From: Deltaproteobacteria bacterium
Lineage (GTDB): Bacteria > BMS3Abin14
Direction of reading: 5' to 3'
NCBI GenBank assembly: GCA_013151915.1
Contig: JAADHJ010000008.1
Location: 1 to 64,000 of the forward strand
Length of the DNA: 64,000 bases
In this document: positions 1 to 8,887 of the stretch, piece after piece
Numbering within the stretch: the stretch's first letter is position 1
Layout: each line of letters begins with the position of its first letter
The notes under the pieces: model-generated
What the model saw: only the letters and a program-made list of their open reading frames with translations
What the model was told of the DNA's origin: nothing
Database searches by the model: none
Program-made: the position numbers and the translations under genes

Positions 1-49
1 TTCCATTTTAGGATCTTCCGGCTTTAATGCGTACTTTTATTATTTTGCT

Positions 50-111
50 GTCATTGCGAACCGATCACCGAGTGAAGCAATCCCGAAGGTCCAAAGCTAA
101 TTTAACACAGT
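50..111. repeat. Intergenic repeats, family A (CATTGCGA...GAAGCAATC) followed by family C
   Basis: Bases 50-84 hold a short imperfect palindrome that opens with GTCATTGCGA and closes with GAAGCAATC. The same pattern recurs at 12655-12702, 18697-18743, 53325-53404 and, degenerate, at 61048-61083. It is followed at 89-111 by a copy of a second repeat, GCTAATTTAACACAG, that recurs near 2001, 19711 and 59118. The first 200 bases otherwise show no gene. Confidence 0.6.
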
Positions 112-200
112 GCAGCCCCTCATAGGCTGTGATAAATCCGTTTTTCTCCAAGTCCGATTTTCATCCAGGTACTCAGTCCCCGAATAAACCTTAATTTTAA

Positions 201-1757
201 TTATGGGCGACCCGGGTTCGGGTTGCTTCCTTCCGGGGAGAAAACATTTATTATCGGCCGGTTGAAACCAAATGCCGTATCATCGCCGTCAATTATAAAT
301 GCCTTAATGGAACTCTCAGTGAAATATTCCCAGAAATTATTCTGCGCGGGGATAGTAATGGTTCCCGGCGAAGACCCGCCTGTTACGAACACATTATTTG
401 TCGAGAGCGACTGGTCCAAAAAAGAATTACCAATAATGCTGTTAAACCCTGAAGAATTTGGAACTAGGTAATTGCCTAAATCAGGAAGCGGCGTTTGGTT
501 GAAGTCGCCGTCCAGGATAAAACCTGACCCCGTATTCCCGGTAATGACGTTATGGAAAAAAACGGGAGCTGTTCCTCCCTCGATACGAACGCCGTATCCG
601 GCGTTGTCGAAGATGTCGTTGAAACGGATGTCGGGTGTCTCTGGAGAACCGCCCCCGGTGGTAATGTTGATTCCCCTGGTGTTGCTCGCGAGATTCCCGT
701 TGATGACATTGCCGGAAATGACGGAAGAAGCGCCGCTGATCCAGATCGCCGGTGCGTTCTCGAAGAAAACGGTGCTGTCGATAACCCCGCTTCCCGACTC
801 GGCGAACATACCCCCGCCGGACCCCGACGGAAGTTCATTTCCCCTGATCATGGAATCGTATATGTCGTAAACCGCACCTTTCAGGTAGACTCCGCCGTGA
901 TTGGATCCGGTCCCTGATGAGGCGTCTACCATGGTGCCGTAAAGGTTGACGTTGACGTCGCCGGTTGATCCCCCCGCGTCCATGGCGCTCACAGCCCACT
1001 GCAGCTGCCCCGTAAACACCGAGTCCTGAACTGTCAATTCAAGAGCGGTGGCCGTGGATGCCTTGACTCCAATGCCCCCGCCGCTGATCCGGAGATCCTT
1101 GAGGGTAAGATCAGACCCTATGCTGAAGATGTATGAAGACCCGCTCGACGTGGCGAGCGCGGTCTGAGGGGTAGCATCGACTGCTGAGAACCCGTCCGCG
1201 GTCAGGGCTGTGCCGTACCCGCTGCCGACAACCATGAGGTCCTTTGTGTTGGCCAGCACAGGGCCTGCGGCACTGGTCCCGTAGGCTCCCCCGGATCCGG
1301 AGCGGTAGAGCACCGTTCCGGCGGCGGCATAGAAATTCTTAAGAACCGTCGGAGATGAAGAAATCGACACTGTGGCGGTGGACCAAAGCTGCGGGTCCTC
1401 CGCGTTGCCGTCGTTGTCGGTGGCCCGGGTCCAGATGACGGGACCACCGGAGGGCAGCTCCCCCGCCGTGGCCGCGTATGACCAGTCAAACCTCGAGAGG
1501 AGGGGTTTGTCAGCAGCCGTCGTCCAGTTGGCCTTGTTGTCGAAGGAGATCTCCACCTTGATCCCGACAGTGTCGTCCGAGGCAGTCCCGCGGAACGTGA
1601 CGGTTTCCCCGGAGCCGTTCATGAAGATGTAGTTGGGGGGGTCCGTGAGGGTCGAGGTGGGGGGCGTTGTGTCTACGTAGGTGCCGCATGCTCCAAGGAG
1701 AGCGCCAATGGCCAGGAGCATTACAAAATATATAGCGGGAACCGTCGGTCGGTCCAA
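201..1757 (-). CDS. Secreted lipoprotein with Ig-like segment and parallel beta-helix repeats
   Basis: The product of about 518 residues starts with a hydrophobic segment ending in the lipobox LLGAC, so it is probably a lipoprotein. Next comes a short Ig-like region opening TPPTSTLTDPP that includes a VEISFD strand, then many N/G/S-rich short repeats (for example IRGNEL, VISGNVINGN, IRFNDIFDN, VITGN) typical of right-handed parallel beta-helix (PbH1/NosD-like) proteins. I chose the TTG at 1757 because AGGAGAAAGG lies just upstream; an in-frame GTG at 1799 would give a long polar leader before the signal. It is divergent from the Tad operon. The substrate or ligand is unknown; such folds are found in carbohydrate-active enzymes and in surface adhesins. 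No catalytic residues could be assigned. Confidence 0.75.
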   Translation of the reverse strand: MDRPTVPAIYFVMLLAIGALLGACGTYVDTTPPTSTLTDPPNYIFMNGSGETVTFRGTASDDTVGIKVEISFDNKANWTTAADKPLLSRFDWSYAATAGELPSGGPVIWTRATDNDGNAEDPQLWSTATVSISSSPTVLKNFYAAAGTVLYRSGSGGAYGTSAAGPVLANTKDLMVVGSGYGTALTADGFSAVDATPQTALATSSGSSYIFSIGSDLTLKDLRISGGGIGVKASTATALELTVQDSVFTGQLQWAVSAMDAGGSTGDVNVNLYGTMVDASSGTGSNHGGVYLKGAVYDIYDSMIRGNELPSGSGGGMFAESGSGVIDSTVFFENAPAIWISGASSVISGNVINGNLASNTRGINITTGGGSPETPDIRFNDIFDNAGYGVRIEGGTAPVFFHNVITGNTGSGFILDGDFNQTPLPDLGNYLVPNSSGFNSIIGNSFLDQSLSTNNVFVTGGSSPGTITIPAQNNFWEYFTESSIKAFIIDGDDTAFGFNRPIINVFSPEGSNPNPGRP

Positions 1758-2323
1758 TTTAATCGCCCTTTCTCCTGATAAGAACACACCAACACCCACT
1801 TAATTCCTACCATATCAACCCGTTGGAAACAAGGAATACATTTTTGAAATCTACGCCAGTATTAATTCAACAATCTTCAAAAGCATTAAGGCAAGGTTCA
1901 CAGAAAAATTCAATACATTCAAACCTGTATCTTTCTAACAGGGATGAAGGGGATGGAGGGGATAAGGACAGGAGAGAACGCATAGTTAACCAAGGTCAAA
2001 AGCTGATTTAACACAGCGTGACCACTTACAGGTCACACCACAGATGTGATGAGTCAGCTTTTGACCTTCGGGATTACCTTTATCCTTTGCCTATAGCCTA
2101 TAGCTTACAGCCTCCAGCCTGTTTTTCCCGTTGGACGTTCTTTCCCCGGACAGGCTGTCCGGTATCCGGACAAATTCCCGGGTTTTTGGCCTCATCTGAT
2201 TTGCCGGAGACTCAACCTTTCCGAACTTTAAAACATATTTTATCTTTAATTTCAGTTAGTTGCGAACGAAACCCATGGATGGCACGCCCATTGCCCTATG
2301 TGAGGCAAAGAAAGGAGGAGAAG
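1758..2323. other. Repeat-rich intergenic region upstream of the Tad operon
   Basis: No gene is supported here; the short open frames lack a ribosome site and coding character. It contains a copy of the AACAGGGATGAAGGGGATGG repeat (1938-1957). It also has a nested inverted repeat: AAGGTCAAAAGCTGA at 1992-2006 pairs with 2054-2068, and GTGACC at 2018-2023 pairs with 2031-2036. A tandem GCCTATA motif lies near 2091-2104. A perfect 17-base palindrome, CCGGACAGGCTGTCCGG, lies at 2146-2162. The last is about 160 bases before flp and could be an operator, but no regulator is known. Confidence 0.5.
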
Positions 2324-2575
2324 ATGACACTAATACGAGGAAAATCTGAAAAAGGCCAGGGAATGACAGAATACATCATTATCGTCGCCCTGGTAGCGAT
2401 CGCCGCAATAGCCGTGGTGGGCTATTTCGGAGACGTTGTGAGGAACCAGTTCTACAACATGACGGCCGCCCTGGCGGGAAGTTCATCCCACAGTGATACG
2501 GGCAAGTTCGCCAGAAAGGCGGAAAGGGAAAAGAACCAGAGGGGGCTGGGCGACTTCTCGCCCTCGGCCCATTAA
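2324..2575 (+). CDS. flp: Flp-type major pilin
   Basis: An 83-residue type IVb prepilin. The class III signal reads KG|QGMTEYIII: cleavage after glycine would put Glu at +5 and Tyr at +6 of the mature pilin, the Flp hallmark, followed by a continuous hydrophobic helix (IIIVALVAIAAIAVVGYF). The polar C-terminal tail is longer than in minimal Flp proteins. The start is fixed by AAAGGAGGAG at 2311-2320. It is the first gene of the overlapping Tad operon. The prepilin peptidase needed to process it (TadV/CpaA) is not in this window. Family assignment is strong. Whether it is the only major pilin is uncertain because a second EY-like short prepilin lies at 4841. Confidence 0.9.
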   Translation: MTLIRGKSEKGQGMTEYIIIVALVAIAAIAVVGYFGDVVRNQFYNMTAALAGSSSHSDTGKFARKAEREKNQRGLGDFSPSAH

Positions 2576-2577
2576 AA

Positions 2578-3138
2578 GTGGTTACCGGTCTGATGGCGAT
2601 CCATATTATCCCACAGGAAGGGCCGAACCCCTCGGAACAGGGACAGGGAGCGGTTGAGGCGATCCTCACCCTCCCTGTCTTTCTCATCCTGATCACGGTC
2701 CTCTTCCAGAGCGCTTTGCTGTGCATGGCGCAGGTCACCGTTCAATACGCGGCATTCAGCGCGGCGCGGACGGGGGCGGTATGGAATGGCGACATGGATC
2801 AGATGACGGCCGCGGCGGGCAGGGTTCTGCTGCCCGTGACCGGGCGGGTGTTCACCGGTAAACATCCTTTCAAGGTGGAAATCATTTCATCGGAAGCAGC
2901 CGGGGATCAGTCCCGGAAATCCGATGCCGACACACAAGATACGGACAGGCTATTAAGGGTTCGGGTGACATGGAACTACCCGCTGATGGTCCCATTGGCC
3001 GGCCGCCTGCTTAACCAAGGCGCCCTGACATCGGCGATGACGCGTCCCTCACTTCCCCTGACGGCCACATGGAGCCTTCCGATGGAACCGGTCCGGATGC
3101 CCAGGGACGCAAGAGGAAACGGGCATGCTCACTCATGA
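2578..3138 (+). CDS. TadE-like pseudopilin
   Basis: About 186 residues from a GTG only two bases after the flp stop; an ATG at 2593 is an alternative start. Near the N-terminus the motif EQGQGAVEAILTLPVF is followed by a hydrophobic helix and QYAAFSAARTGAV, the typical TadE/TadF layout (polar leader, Gly-x-x-x-x-Glu-like processing site, one membrane helix, then an extracytoplasmic domain). TadE-type proteins are minor pseudopilins needed for assembly of Tad/Flp pili. It overlaps the next gene by 14 bases, supporting translational coupling. Confidence 0.8.
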   Translation: MVTGLMAIHIIPQEGPNPSEQGQGAVEAILTLPVFLILITVLFQSALLCMAQVTVQYAAFSAARTGAVWNGDMDQMTAAAGRVLLPVTGRVFTGKHPFKVEIISSEAAGDQSRKSDADTQDTDRLLRVRVTWNYPLMVPLAGRLLNQGALTSAMTRPSLPLTATWSLPMEPVRMPRDARGNGHAHS

Positions 3139-4243
3139 GGGCCGGACCGGCCAGGCCATGGTCCTTGGGATCGTTTTCCTTTCTATCGGGGTCATCCTGC
3201 TTCTGGGGCTATTCCGCCTTTCGCTGGCCGTAAGGGACAAGATCCGGCTGCAGCTTTCCGCCGACCTGGCCCTCAAATCGGCCCTTAACGTGGAGGCGAA
3301 CGGACTGAATGCCATAGCCCTGGCAAACAGGGCCATGCTTTCGGACGATGCCCTGTCGGCCCAGGTCAACGCTCTCGTGAGCGAAACGACCTTCTACCGC
3401 AGGCTCCTTGACGGCTTTAGCCGAATCATTCGATTTATCCCCGGTGGCGGTCTGGCCTTCTCGGCAGTTCTGGGCAGAGGTGGAAGGGCCATGGAAGCCC
3501 TGGCCAGGAAGGGGGCGCGGATACTGATCCCGGCCGCACGAATACACCGGACCATTATAGGTTCCGAGCAACGGATGATCCGCGCATCCCTCCCCTTCGT
3601 GTCCCTGAAAGCGGCCGGGAAGTCCGTCTCGGAGAACTTCCCCGGGGCTTTAATCCCATCCATTTCCCAGGCGCTTTTGTTGAGGCAGGCCCGATCGGTG
3701 TCATCCTCCATGGCCCCCCCGCCCGGCACCGACACGACGCGGATAATACGATCGACCTTAAACTCCCACACCCTGAGAAGAAACTGGAGGATCGGTTTTG
3801 GAGCCATATCACTTCCCATCAAGAAGAGGGGAGGAGGTTCCGTACTTCCGAACGACTTTACGGCCTTCGATAAACTCAAGGTCAGGACCTTCAGACGCTT
3901 TCACTGGACATGGAAAACGGTTCTGTCCACAGCCAGCCGGTCATCCAGGTTCGGCTACCGTTCCCATGGCAGGACCCTTAATATTTCCGACGGAAAATTC
4001 ACTCCCGGCCTGACGCTGCTGATGGAATCCCGGCCGCCTCGTTTTTCAGAGGGGCTTTCCGGCTACGAAAACAAGCTCTACGCCGTCAGTTCAGGAGAGA
4101 TCTATTACGAGCGCCCGGAAAAACCGGATGAGGCGCCTAATCTTTTCAATCCATTCTGGAGGTCCCGCCTGATACCGGTGTCCAAGGAAACCACGGCCCG
4201 TCGCCTGATCCCGAGACCTCTTCTAAAGGAGGTAAGGCATTGA
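3125..4243 (+). CDS. TadG-like pilus assembly protein
   Basis: 372 residues. The N-terminus GQAMVLGIVFLSIGVILLLGLFRLS, followed by a stretch rich in ALKSALNVEANGLNAIALANRAM, is the pattern of the N-terminal 'Tad' helix of TadG-like proteins. The rest is a basic, non-repetitive extracytoplasmic part. No von Willebrand A metal site (DxSxS) is visible, so it is a short TadG-like form. The start overlaps the preceding gene, and its stop overlaps the TTG start of the next one, with AAAGGAGGT just upstream of that. Its role is probably structural, at the pilus base or tip. Confidence 0.7.
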   Translation: MLTHEGRTGQAMVLGIVFLSIGVILLLGLFRLSLAVRDKIRLQLSADLALKSALNVEANGLNAIALANRAMLSDDALSAQVNALVSETTFYRRLLDGFSRIIRFIPGGGLAFSAVLGRGGRAMEALARKGARILIPAARIHRTIIGSEQRMIRASLPFVSLKAAGKSVSENFPGALIPSISQALLLRQARSVSSSMAPPPGTDTTRIIRSTLNSHTLRRNWRIGFGAISLPIKKRGGGSVLPNDFTAFDKLKVRTFRRFHWTWKTVLSTASRSSRFGYRSHGRTLNISDGKFTPGLTLLMESRPPRFSEGLSGYENKLYAVSSGEIYYERPEKPDEAPNLFNPFWRSRLIPVSKETTARRLIPRPLLKEVRH

Positions 4244-4851
4244 ATTACCGTACGTCCCGCACACGCCAGAGGGGGCAGGCCATCATCGAATTCATCGTCG
4301 TCATCCCGGTGCTCCTTCTTCTGGTGGCCGCATCCTGGACCCTGCTGGCGTACCAGGCTTTTCCGGTATGGATGGATGAGTTTCTGGGGCTCGAGATGTC
4401 CATCCCCAACGGCACGCAGGTTTACAGGGAACTCACCGATGCCCATGAAAATTCCATGATCCCACCCTACCCTTCCAGGGAGGATTTCCATTGGAAAACA
4501 GATATAAGCAATCCGATAAAGTTTCCCCCGCCCCTTTCCACCCTTTATCCGGGAAGGTTTTTCAGGGCACAACTGGTTCTCGACCCCGCCCGGATGATTC
4601 GAGAGAGCGTGCCGTTTTCGGGACTTCTTCCCTCTGACCCCACACCTTCGCACCGGGGCCTTACATACCTGTCATCGCCTACATATGAGGATGGAGACGT
4701 CAAAGGGATGCTGGAGAAAATAGTTTTGGGGGGTATTAGAACCGGAGCTTTGATCCGCGCACTTCGCCACATCGGTATCGACCCGGTTCATCTGAATCTT
4801 GACGCCCTGCCCACCCCGCCCGAATCAACCGGGGACAACCATGTCAATTAA
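4240..4851 (+). CDS. Second TadE-like pseudopilin
   Basis: About 203 residues from a TTG at 4240 preceded by AAAGGAGGT (4226-4234). The motif RGQAIIEFIVVIPVLLLL shows the TadE-type processing site (Gly, then Glu at +5) and the single hydrophobic helix. The extracytoplasmic part is proline rich and has no recognisable domain. Its stop overlaps the short prepilin that follows by 11 bases. Confidence 0.75.
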   Translation: MNYRTSRTRQRGQAIIEFIVVIPVLLLLVAASWTLLAYQAFPVWMDEFLGLEMSIPNGTQVYRELTDAHENSMIPPYPSREDFHWKTDISNPIKFPPPLSTLYPGRFFRAQLVLDPARMIRESVPFSGLLPSDPTPSHRGLTYLSSPTYEDGDVKGMLEKIVLGGIRTGALIRALRHIGIDPVHLNLDALPTPPESTGDNHVN

Positions 4852-4999
4852 TCGCAAAACGGGGCAGTCCCTGGTGGAAACCATTGTCGTCACAACCCTC
4901 GTTGCCATGGGAATAGTTGCCCTGTCCACGGGCATATCAGGTGTTTTTGAAAAATCCCTGCGGACCATTATCACCCTCATATCATCACCCATCCCCTGA
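4841..4999 (+). CDS. Short Flp/TadE-like prepilin (52 aa)
   Basis: A 52-residue frame starting at ATG 4841. The sequence KTG|QSLVETIVVTTLVAMG reproduces the class III prepilin signal with Glu at +5, but Thr replaces the Flp Tyr at +6. Only about 26 residues follow the membrane helix. It overlaps the preceding gene and ends immediately before the CpaB gene. It is probably a minor pilin. It is easily missed because of its length and because an in-frame upstream ATG (4799) gives a spurious extension. Confidence 0.65.
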   Translation: MSINRKTGQSLVETIVVTTLVAMGIVALSTGISGVFEKSLRTIITLISSPIP

Positions 5000-5011
5000 A
5001 TGGAGGAAAGA

Positions 5012-5683
5012 ATGAAGCGCAGGACATCCGTCATTATCATTTCGGGCATGATCGGCATCATGGTCGGGACGGGATACATGATGAAAATTCAGGCCATCAG
5101 GACCCGGATCACCGGCATTCAGGAAACCATACAGGTCCTCACCACGAGAAAATCCCTCTCCATCGGGGATGCCTTGAGCGGGGACAATGTTTCTGCAACC
5201 GAGTTTCCCAAGGCTCATCTTCCGAGAAGAGCGATTCTCGCCGAGGACATGGAACTCATAAAGGGAAGAACCCTCATCCATCCTGTCCCGCAAGGAGACC
5301 CGATTCTCTGGACGGACCTGCCCGAGGGGCCCAGGATCCACTACCCCACCGAAAAGATCCCATCCGGGGTCCGTGCCATGGCTCTTCCCGCCAGCGAGGT
5401 CCAGACCTTGGCGCATCTTCTTTCGCCCGGAGACAGGGTCGACATGGTGTGGACCCGCTTCGTGGACGGATCAGCTCAACCTGCCAGCACCATTCTGGGG
5501 GAAGCGATTCCCATACTTGCCGTGGGCAGTTGGATCCGTCCGGAGGCGCCGGGCCGGCGGGGGAATAATTTTCCCTCCTCCATCACTCTTATGGTCGACC
5601 AGAAACTGGCACTGAAGGTGTCTTCGGCCATGCAGAGCGGTCAGATAACCCTCATCGCCAGGGCGCGGGGAGACTACCGGTGA
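5012..5683 (+). CDS. cpaB: Flp pilus assembly protein CpaB/RcpC
   Basis: About 223 residues with an N-terminal membrane anchor (VIIISGMIGIMVGTGYMM), a coiled segment, and an SAF-like domain (VPQGDPILWTDL, IPSGVRAMALP, LLSPGDRVDMVWT) followed by the RcpC/CpaB C-terminal domain. CpaB helps position the outer-membrane secretin. The ATG at 5012 is preferred over 5000 because GGAGGAAAG (5002-5010) lies between them. The TGA overlaps the GTG of the secretin gene. Confidence 0.85.
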   Translation: MKRRTSVIIISGMIGIMVGTGYMMKIQAIRTRITGIQETIQVLTTRKSLSIGDALSGDNVSATEFPKAHLPRRAILAEDMELIKGRTLIHPVPQGDPILWTDLPEGPRIHYPTEKIPSGVRAMALPASEVQTLAHLLSPGDRVDMVWTRFVDGSAQPASTILGEAIPILAVGSWIRPEAPGRRGNNFPSSITLMVDQKLALKVSSAMQSGQITLIARARGDYR

Positions 5684-6924
5684 ACCGATCGTGCCGCATC
5701 CTGGCCGTAATGACCATAGGCGCCTTGCTGGCGTCACCGGGTATGGGAAGAGCAGTGGTCGAAAACCCGGATGGTGAGATGATCTTCGGACAGGACACTG
5801 TCGGTGACCGGACCCCGAGGGGAGGGCAGACCAATCCCTCGCAGGCCCTCCATTCCCTTCGGGATATCGAGAATCTCAGGATCACCAGCTTCCCCGGCGG
5901 CGCCGTCCTTCAGGGAGAACTGCTTTCTCCAGAGGATCTTCGCCGCGTTCAGGAGGTGTCGAGGTCCATTAACGGGATAATCAACCTGTGTACCATGCGC
6001 CGGGACGCCCTCCAGGTAGCCGCGAAATTCATCAGGTCCGCCATGGCAGCCATAGGGATTAAGGGCCTGGACATGACTGTTGTCGGTAAAAATCTGTTCC
6101 TCAGCGGCACGCCGTCCTCCTCCGATGACGTGGCGCGGGTCGGGAAAATCTGCCAGGCATACAATCTTCCATTCATCGACGGAACCCGCAAAGGGGTGAT
6201 CAACCCGGAAATGATCACCTTTGAGGTCAGTTTCACCGAGATCAACCGCACTGCGTTAAAGGAACTCGGGGTCAAGTGGCCATCGTCCTTTTCCTTCAGA
6301 GATCCGTCGGGATTCAGGCTGGACCGGTTGCTGCCGAACAGCGCCATGGAATTGACCATCAATCTCTTTGTGGAGCAGGGTAAAGCGCGCATCATCTCCA
6401 AACCGCGGCTTGTCTGCAGATCAGGTGAGAAAGCGTCGTTCCTGGCCGGCGGTGAGATCCCCATCCCCAGGACCGATGCCGATGGCAACGTGTCTGTAAC
6501 ATGGAAACGCTATGGGATAATTCTTGAGGTTGCTCCGGAGATCTCCGCTGATGGGCGCATCAATGTACTTGTAACCTCGGAGGTCAGCACCATTGATCAG
6601 GCTAACTCGGTGGAAGGCATACCGGGGATCCTCACAAGAAAGATCTCCACATCGCTGAGCCTCGCGGAAGGCCAGACTGTCGTCCTTTCAGGGCTGGTCA
6701 ACACCGATGACGCCATCAAGGTCAGAAAGACTCCGCTTCTCGGAGATATACCGATCCTCGGTGAACTGTTCAAATCAAAGAGTTTTCAGAAAAGGGAGAC
6801 GGAACTGGTCGTCTTCCTGACACCCCAGTTGGCCGGAAATGCAGGCCCTCACGGGATGGGCGGCGGACAGGCTGCCGACCTCTCCGGGGGCTCGATGCCT
6901 TCCGATGATGAAAGGAGAAAGTGA
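5680..6924 (+). CDS. cpaC: Tad-type outer-membrane secretin (RcpA/CpaC)
   Basis: 414 residues from a GTG overlapping the cpaB stop. It has a signal peptide, then a BON-like N-domain (LRRVQEVSRSINGIINL), then the secretin core: ITFEVSFTEINRTALKELGV, SKPRLVCRSGEKASFLAGGEIP, VTSEVSTID, PLLGDIPILGELFKS, and the ETELVVFLTP end typical of the T2SS/T4P secretin family. It should form the outer-membrane ring through which the Flp pilus emerges. RcpA-sized; no truncation is seen. Confidence 0.9.
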   Translation: MNRSCRILAVMTIGALLASPGMGRAVVENPDGEMIFGQDTVGDRTPRGGQTNPSQALHSLRDIENLRITSFPGGAVLQGELLSPEDLRRVQEVSRSINGIINLCTMRRDALQVAAKFIRSAMAAIGIKGLDMTVVGKNLFLSGTPSSSDDVARVGKICQAYNLPFIDGTRKGVINPEMITFEVSFTEINRTALKELGVKWPSSFSFRDPSGFRLDRLLPNSAMELTINLFVEQGKARIISKPRLVCRSGEKASFLAGGEIPIPRTDADGNVSVTWKRYGIILEVAPEISADGRINVLVTSEVSTIDQANSVEGIPGILTRKISTSLSLAEGQTVVLSGLVNTDDAIKVRKTPLLGDIPILGELFKSKSFQKRETELVVFLTPQLAGNAGPHGMGGGQAADLSGGSMPSDDERRK

Positions 6925-7235
6925 TGAAAAGATCAATAACTGGAACGAAAGCCGTCACAACCGCTCTACTGTTACTGGCCTTCATGGCAATCCTCGCCTC
7001 GCCCGCGGTCGTCACGGCCGCATCCCCGGATGGGTCCCGATTGAATATCAATACCGCTTCCGTGGAACAACTTACTGCGCTTCCGGGCATCGGAACCATT
7101 AAAGCCCAATCCATCGTAGATTTCAGAACCGAGCACGGTCCTTTCACCTCCGCCGATGACCTTGTCCTGGCACCGGGAATCGGGACCAAACTTGCGGACA
7201 GGCTCAGAGAAATGGTTACAGTCAACCCCAATTAA
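6924..7235 (+). CDS. comEA: Exported ComEA-like helix-hairpin-helix protein
   Basis: 103 residues with a signal peptide (ALLLLAFMAILASPAVVTAA) and two helix-hairpin-helix motifs: LNINTASVEQLTALPGIGTI and the DDLVLAPGIGTKLADRL region. ComEA is the periplasmic DNA receptor of natural transformation. The start is ATG 6924, set by AAAGGAG at 6911-6917. It lies inside the Tad operon between the secretin and the TadA ATPase, which is unusual and suggests a link between this pilus and DNA uptake (inference). HhH proteins can bind DNA in other settings, so competence is not proven. Confidence 0.85.
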   Translation: MKRSITGTKAVTTALLLLAFMAILASPAVVTAASPDGSRLNINTASVEQLTALPGIGTIKAQSIVDFRTEHGPFTSADDLVLAPGIGTKLADRLREMVTVNPN

Positions 7236-7288
7236 ACATGCCTTGGGGGGCGGGGATAACCCTGCCCCCCCTCAGGGGAGGAGCTGAA

Positions 7289-8887
7289 ATGAACCTTATT
7301 GCCACCTTTCAGACACCCATAAGGGAGAACAGAATAGTTCGGACCACCGGGGACCGGGTCGAGATCGGGCGGGATTCCGATTCGGATCTGCGCCTGGATC
7401 ACCCTTCCATATCGAGAAAACACGCCTGCATCAGCCTCGTGGAGGGTAAAACCTTCTTTTCCCTGAAAGATCGTGGAAGCGCCAACGGAACATATGTGGA
7501 CGGCATGGTGATTGATGATGCGGCAATTCTTCACGGCGATCAGGAGGTGAGAATCGGTCCCTTCCGCTTCCGGATATGCCATTCGCCGGAGACATCTCCT
7601 CCCGAGAAAGAAAAGGTCCCTGTTGAGGGTTTGACGTGTGAAAGCGAGAGAAAAATAATGATGGAGGCCCTGAATTCCCTCCCAAAAATACTTGATTCCG
7701 ACACCAGAAAAGACGGGGATGACGACAAGGCGCTGGCCTTGCGCGCGGAAAGGCATCTTTATCCCAGGATTCTCGGACTCCTTCCTCCTCATGCCGATCC
7801 GAAAATGGCGGATGACCTGACAAAAAAAGCCCTGACACACGCCATGGGTCTTGGCCCGCTTCATGACTGGTTAAATGATCCTTCCATAGACGAGATCATG
7901 GTGAACGGCCTGGAAGGCGTCTATCTGGAAACCGCGGGAAAGCTCACCAGGAGGGACACGGTTTTTTCCGATGAACATTCGTTGATGCGGGTTATAGAGA
8001 GAATCCTCGCGCCACTGGGGCGCAGAGTGGATGAATTCACACCATATATGGACGGCAGGCTCCCTGACGGCTCCCGGATCAACGTTATCATCCCCCCCGT
8101 CTCTCTCATGGGCCCCGTTCTTACAATAAGGAAATTCCCATCCGAGAGGCTTGACATTGAAAGTCTGGTTGAATTGGGATCACTGACGCCAGAGGCGGCG
8201 GAGATGCTCGCGGCAGCTGTACGCTCCCGGATAAACATCCTGATATCCGGGGGAACCGGAACCGGCAAGACCACCCTGCTCAATTGCCTGGCCTCCTTCA
8301 TACCGGAAGGTGAACGCATTATCACCATTGAGGATACAGCGGAACTAGACCTCCACCAGGACCACGTTATCCGTTTGGAAACACGCCCCCCAAACGTGGA
8401 GGGTCTGGGGGAAATAGCAGCCAGAGACCTCGTAAAAAACAGCCTTCGCATGAGGCCCGACAGGATCATCGTGGGCGAATGCCGGGGAAGGGAGGCCATG
8501 GATATGCTCCAGGCCATGAATACCGGCCATGACGGATCCATGACCACCTGCCACGCCAATTCCCCAAGGGATGCCCTCAAGAGGATCGAGATAATGGCCC
8601 TGATGGCCGGGTTGGACATCCCCTACCACGCCATCCGGGAGCAGGTCACCTCCGCTATTCAACTGGTCATTCAGATCAGCCGATCCCCGGAAGGGCGGAG
8701 GGTAGTAAGCAGCATAACCGAGGTGGACCGTCTCGAGGGTGACCAGATCCTTACCCAGGAACTTTTTACATTCCGCAAGGGTTGTGGATTCAACGAACTG
8801 CGGTCAACCGGAATGATCCCCTCTTTTCCCCTTGTAAATGACGATCAGCGCGCTTCATTGGAGGGAGTCGGGAGGATTGTCAAATGA
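7289..8887 (+). CDS. tadA: FHA domain-TadA/CpaF secretion ATPase fusion
   Basis: 532 residues from ATG 7289, which follows GGGAGGAG. Residues about 15-95 are a canonical FHA phosphothreonine-binding domain (VEIGRDSDSDLRLDHPSISR with RKHA, then GSANGTYVDG). The rest is a CpaF/TadA-type hexameric ATPase with Walker A GGTGTGKTT near residue 321, Walker B-region RPDRIIVGE, and the His/Arg boxes (TTCHANSP). TadA drives pilus extension and, in some systems, retraction. The N-terminal FHA implies control by a Ser/Thr kinase or docking to a phosphorylated partner; no kinase gene is in the window. Confidence 0.9.
   Translation: MNLIATFQTPIRENRIVRTTGDRVEIGRDSDSDLRLDHPSISRKHACISLVEGKTFFSLKDRGSANGTYVDGMVIDDAAILHGDQEVRIGPFRFRICHSPETSPPEKEKVPVEGLTCESERKIMMEALNSLPKILDSDTRKDGDDDKALALRAERHLYPRILGLLPPHADPKMADDLTKKALTHAMGLGPLHDWLNDPSIDEIMVNGLEGVYLETAGKLTRRDTVFSDEHSLMRVIERILAPLGRRVDEFTPYMDGRLPDGSRINVIIPPVSLMGPVLTIRKFPSERLDIESLVELGSLTPEAAEMLAAAVRSRINILISGGTGTGKTTLLNCLASFIPEGERIITIEDTAELDLHQDHVIRLETRPPNVEGLGEIAARDLVKNSLRMRPDRIIVGECRGREAMDMLQAMNTGHDGSMTTCHANSPRDALKRIEIMALMAGLDIPYHAIREQVTSAIQLVIQISRSPEGRRVVSSITEVDRLEGDQILTQELFTFRKGCGFNELRSTGMIPSFPLVNDDQRASLEGVGRIVK

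Noticed and set aside
1823-2011. 62-codon plus-strand frame before the Tad operon
   Set aside because: No ribosome site, no coding character, and it includes two repeat families.
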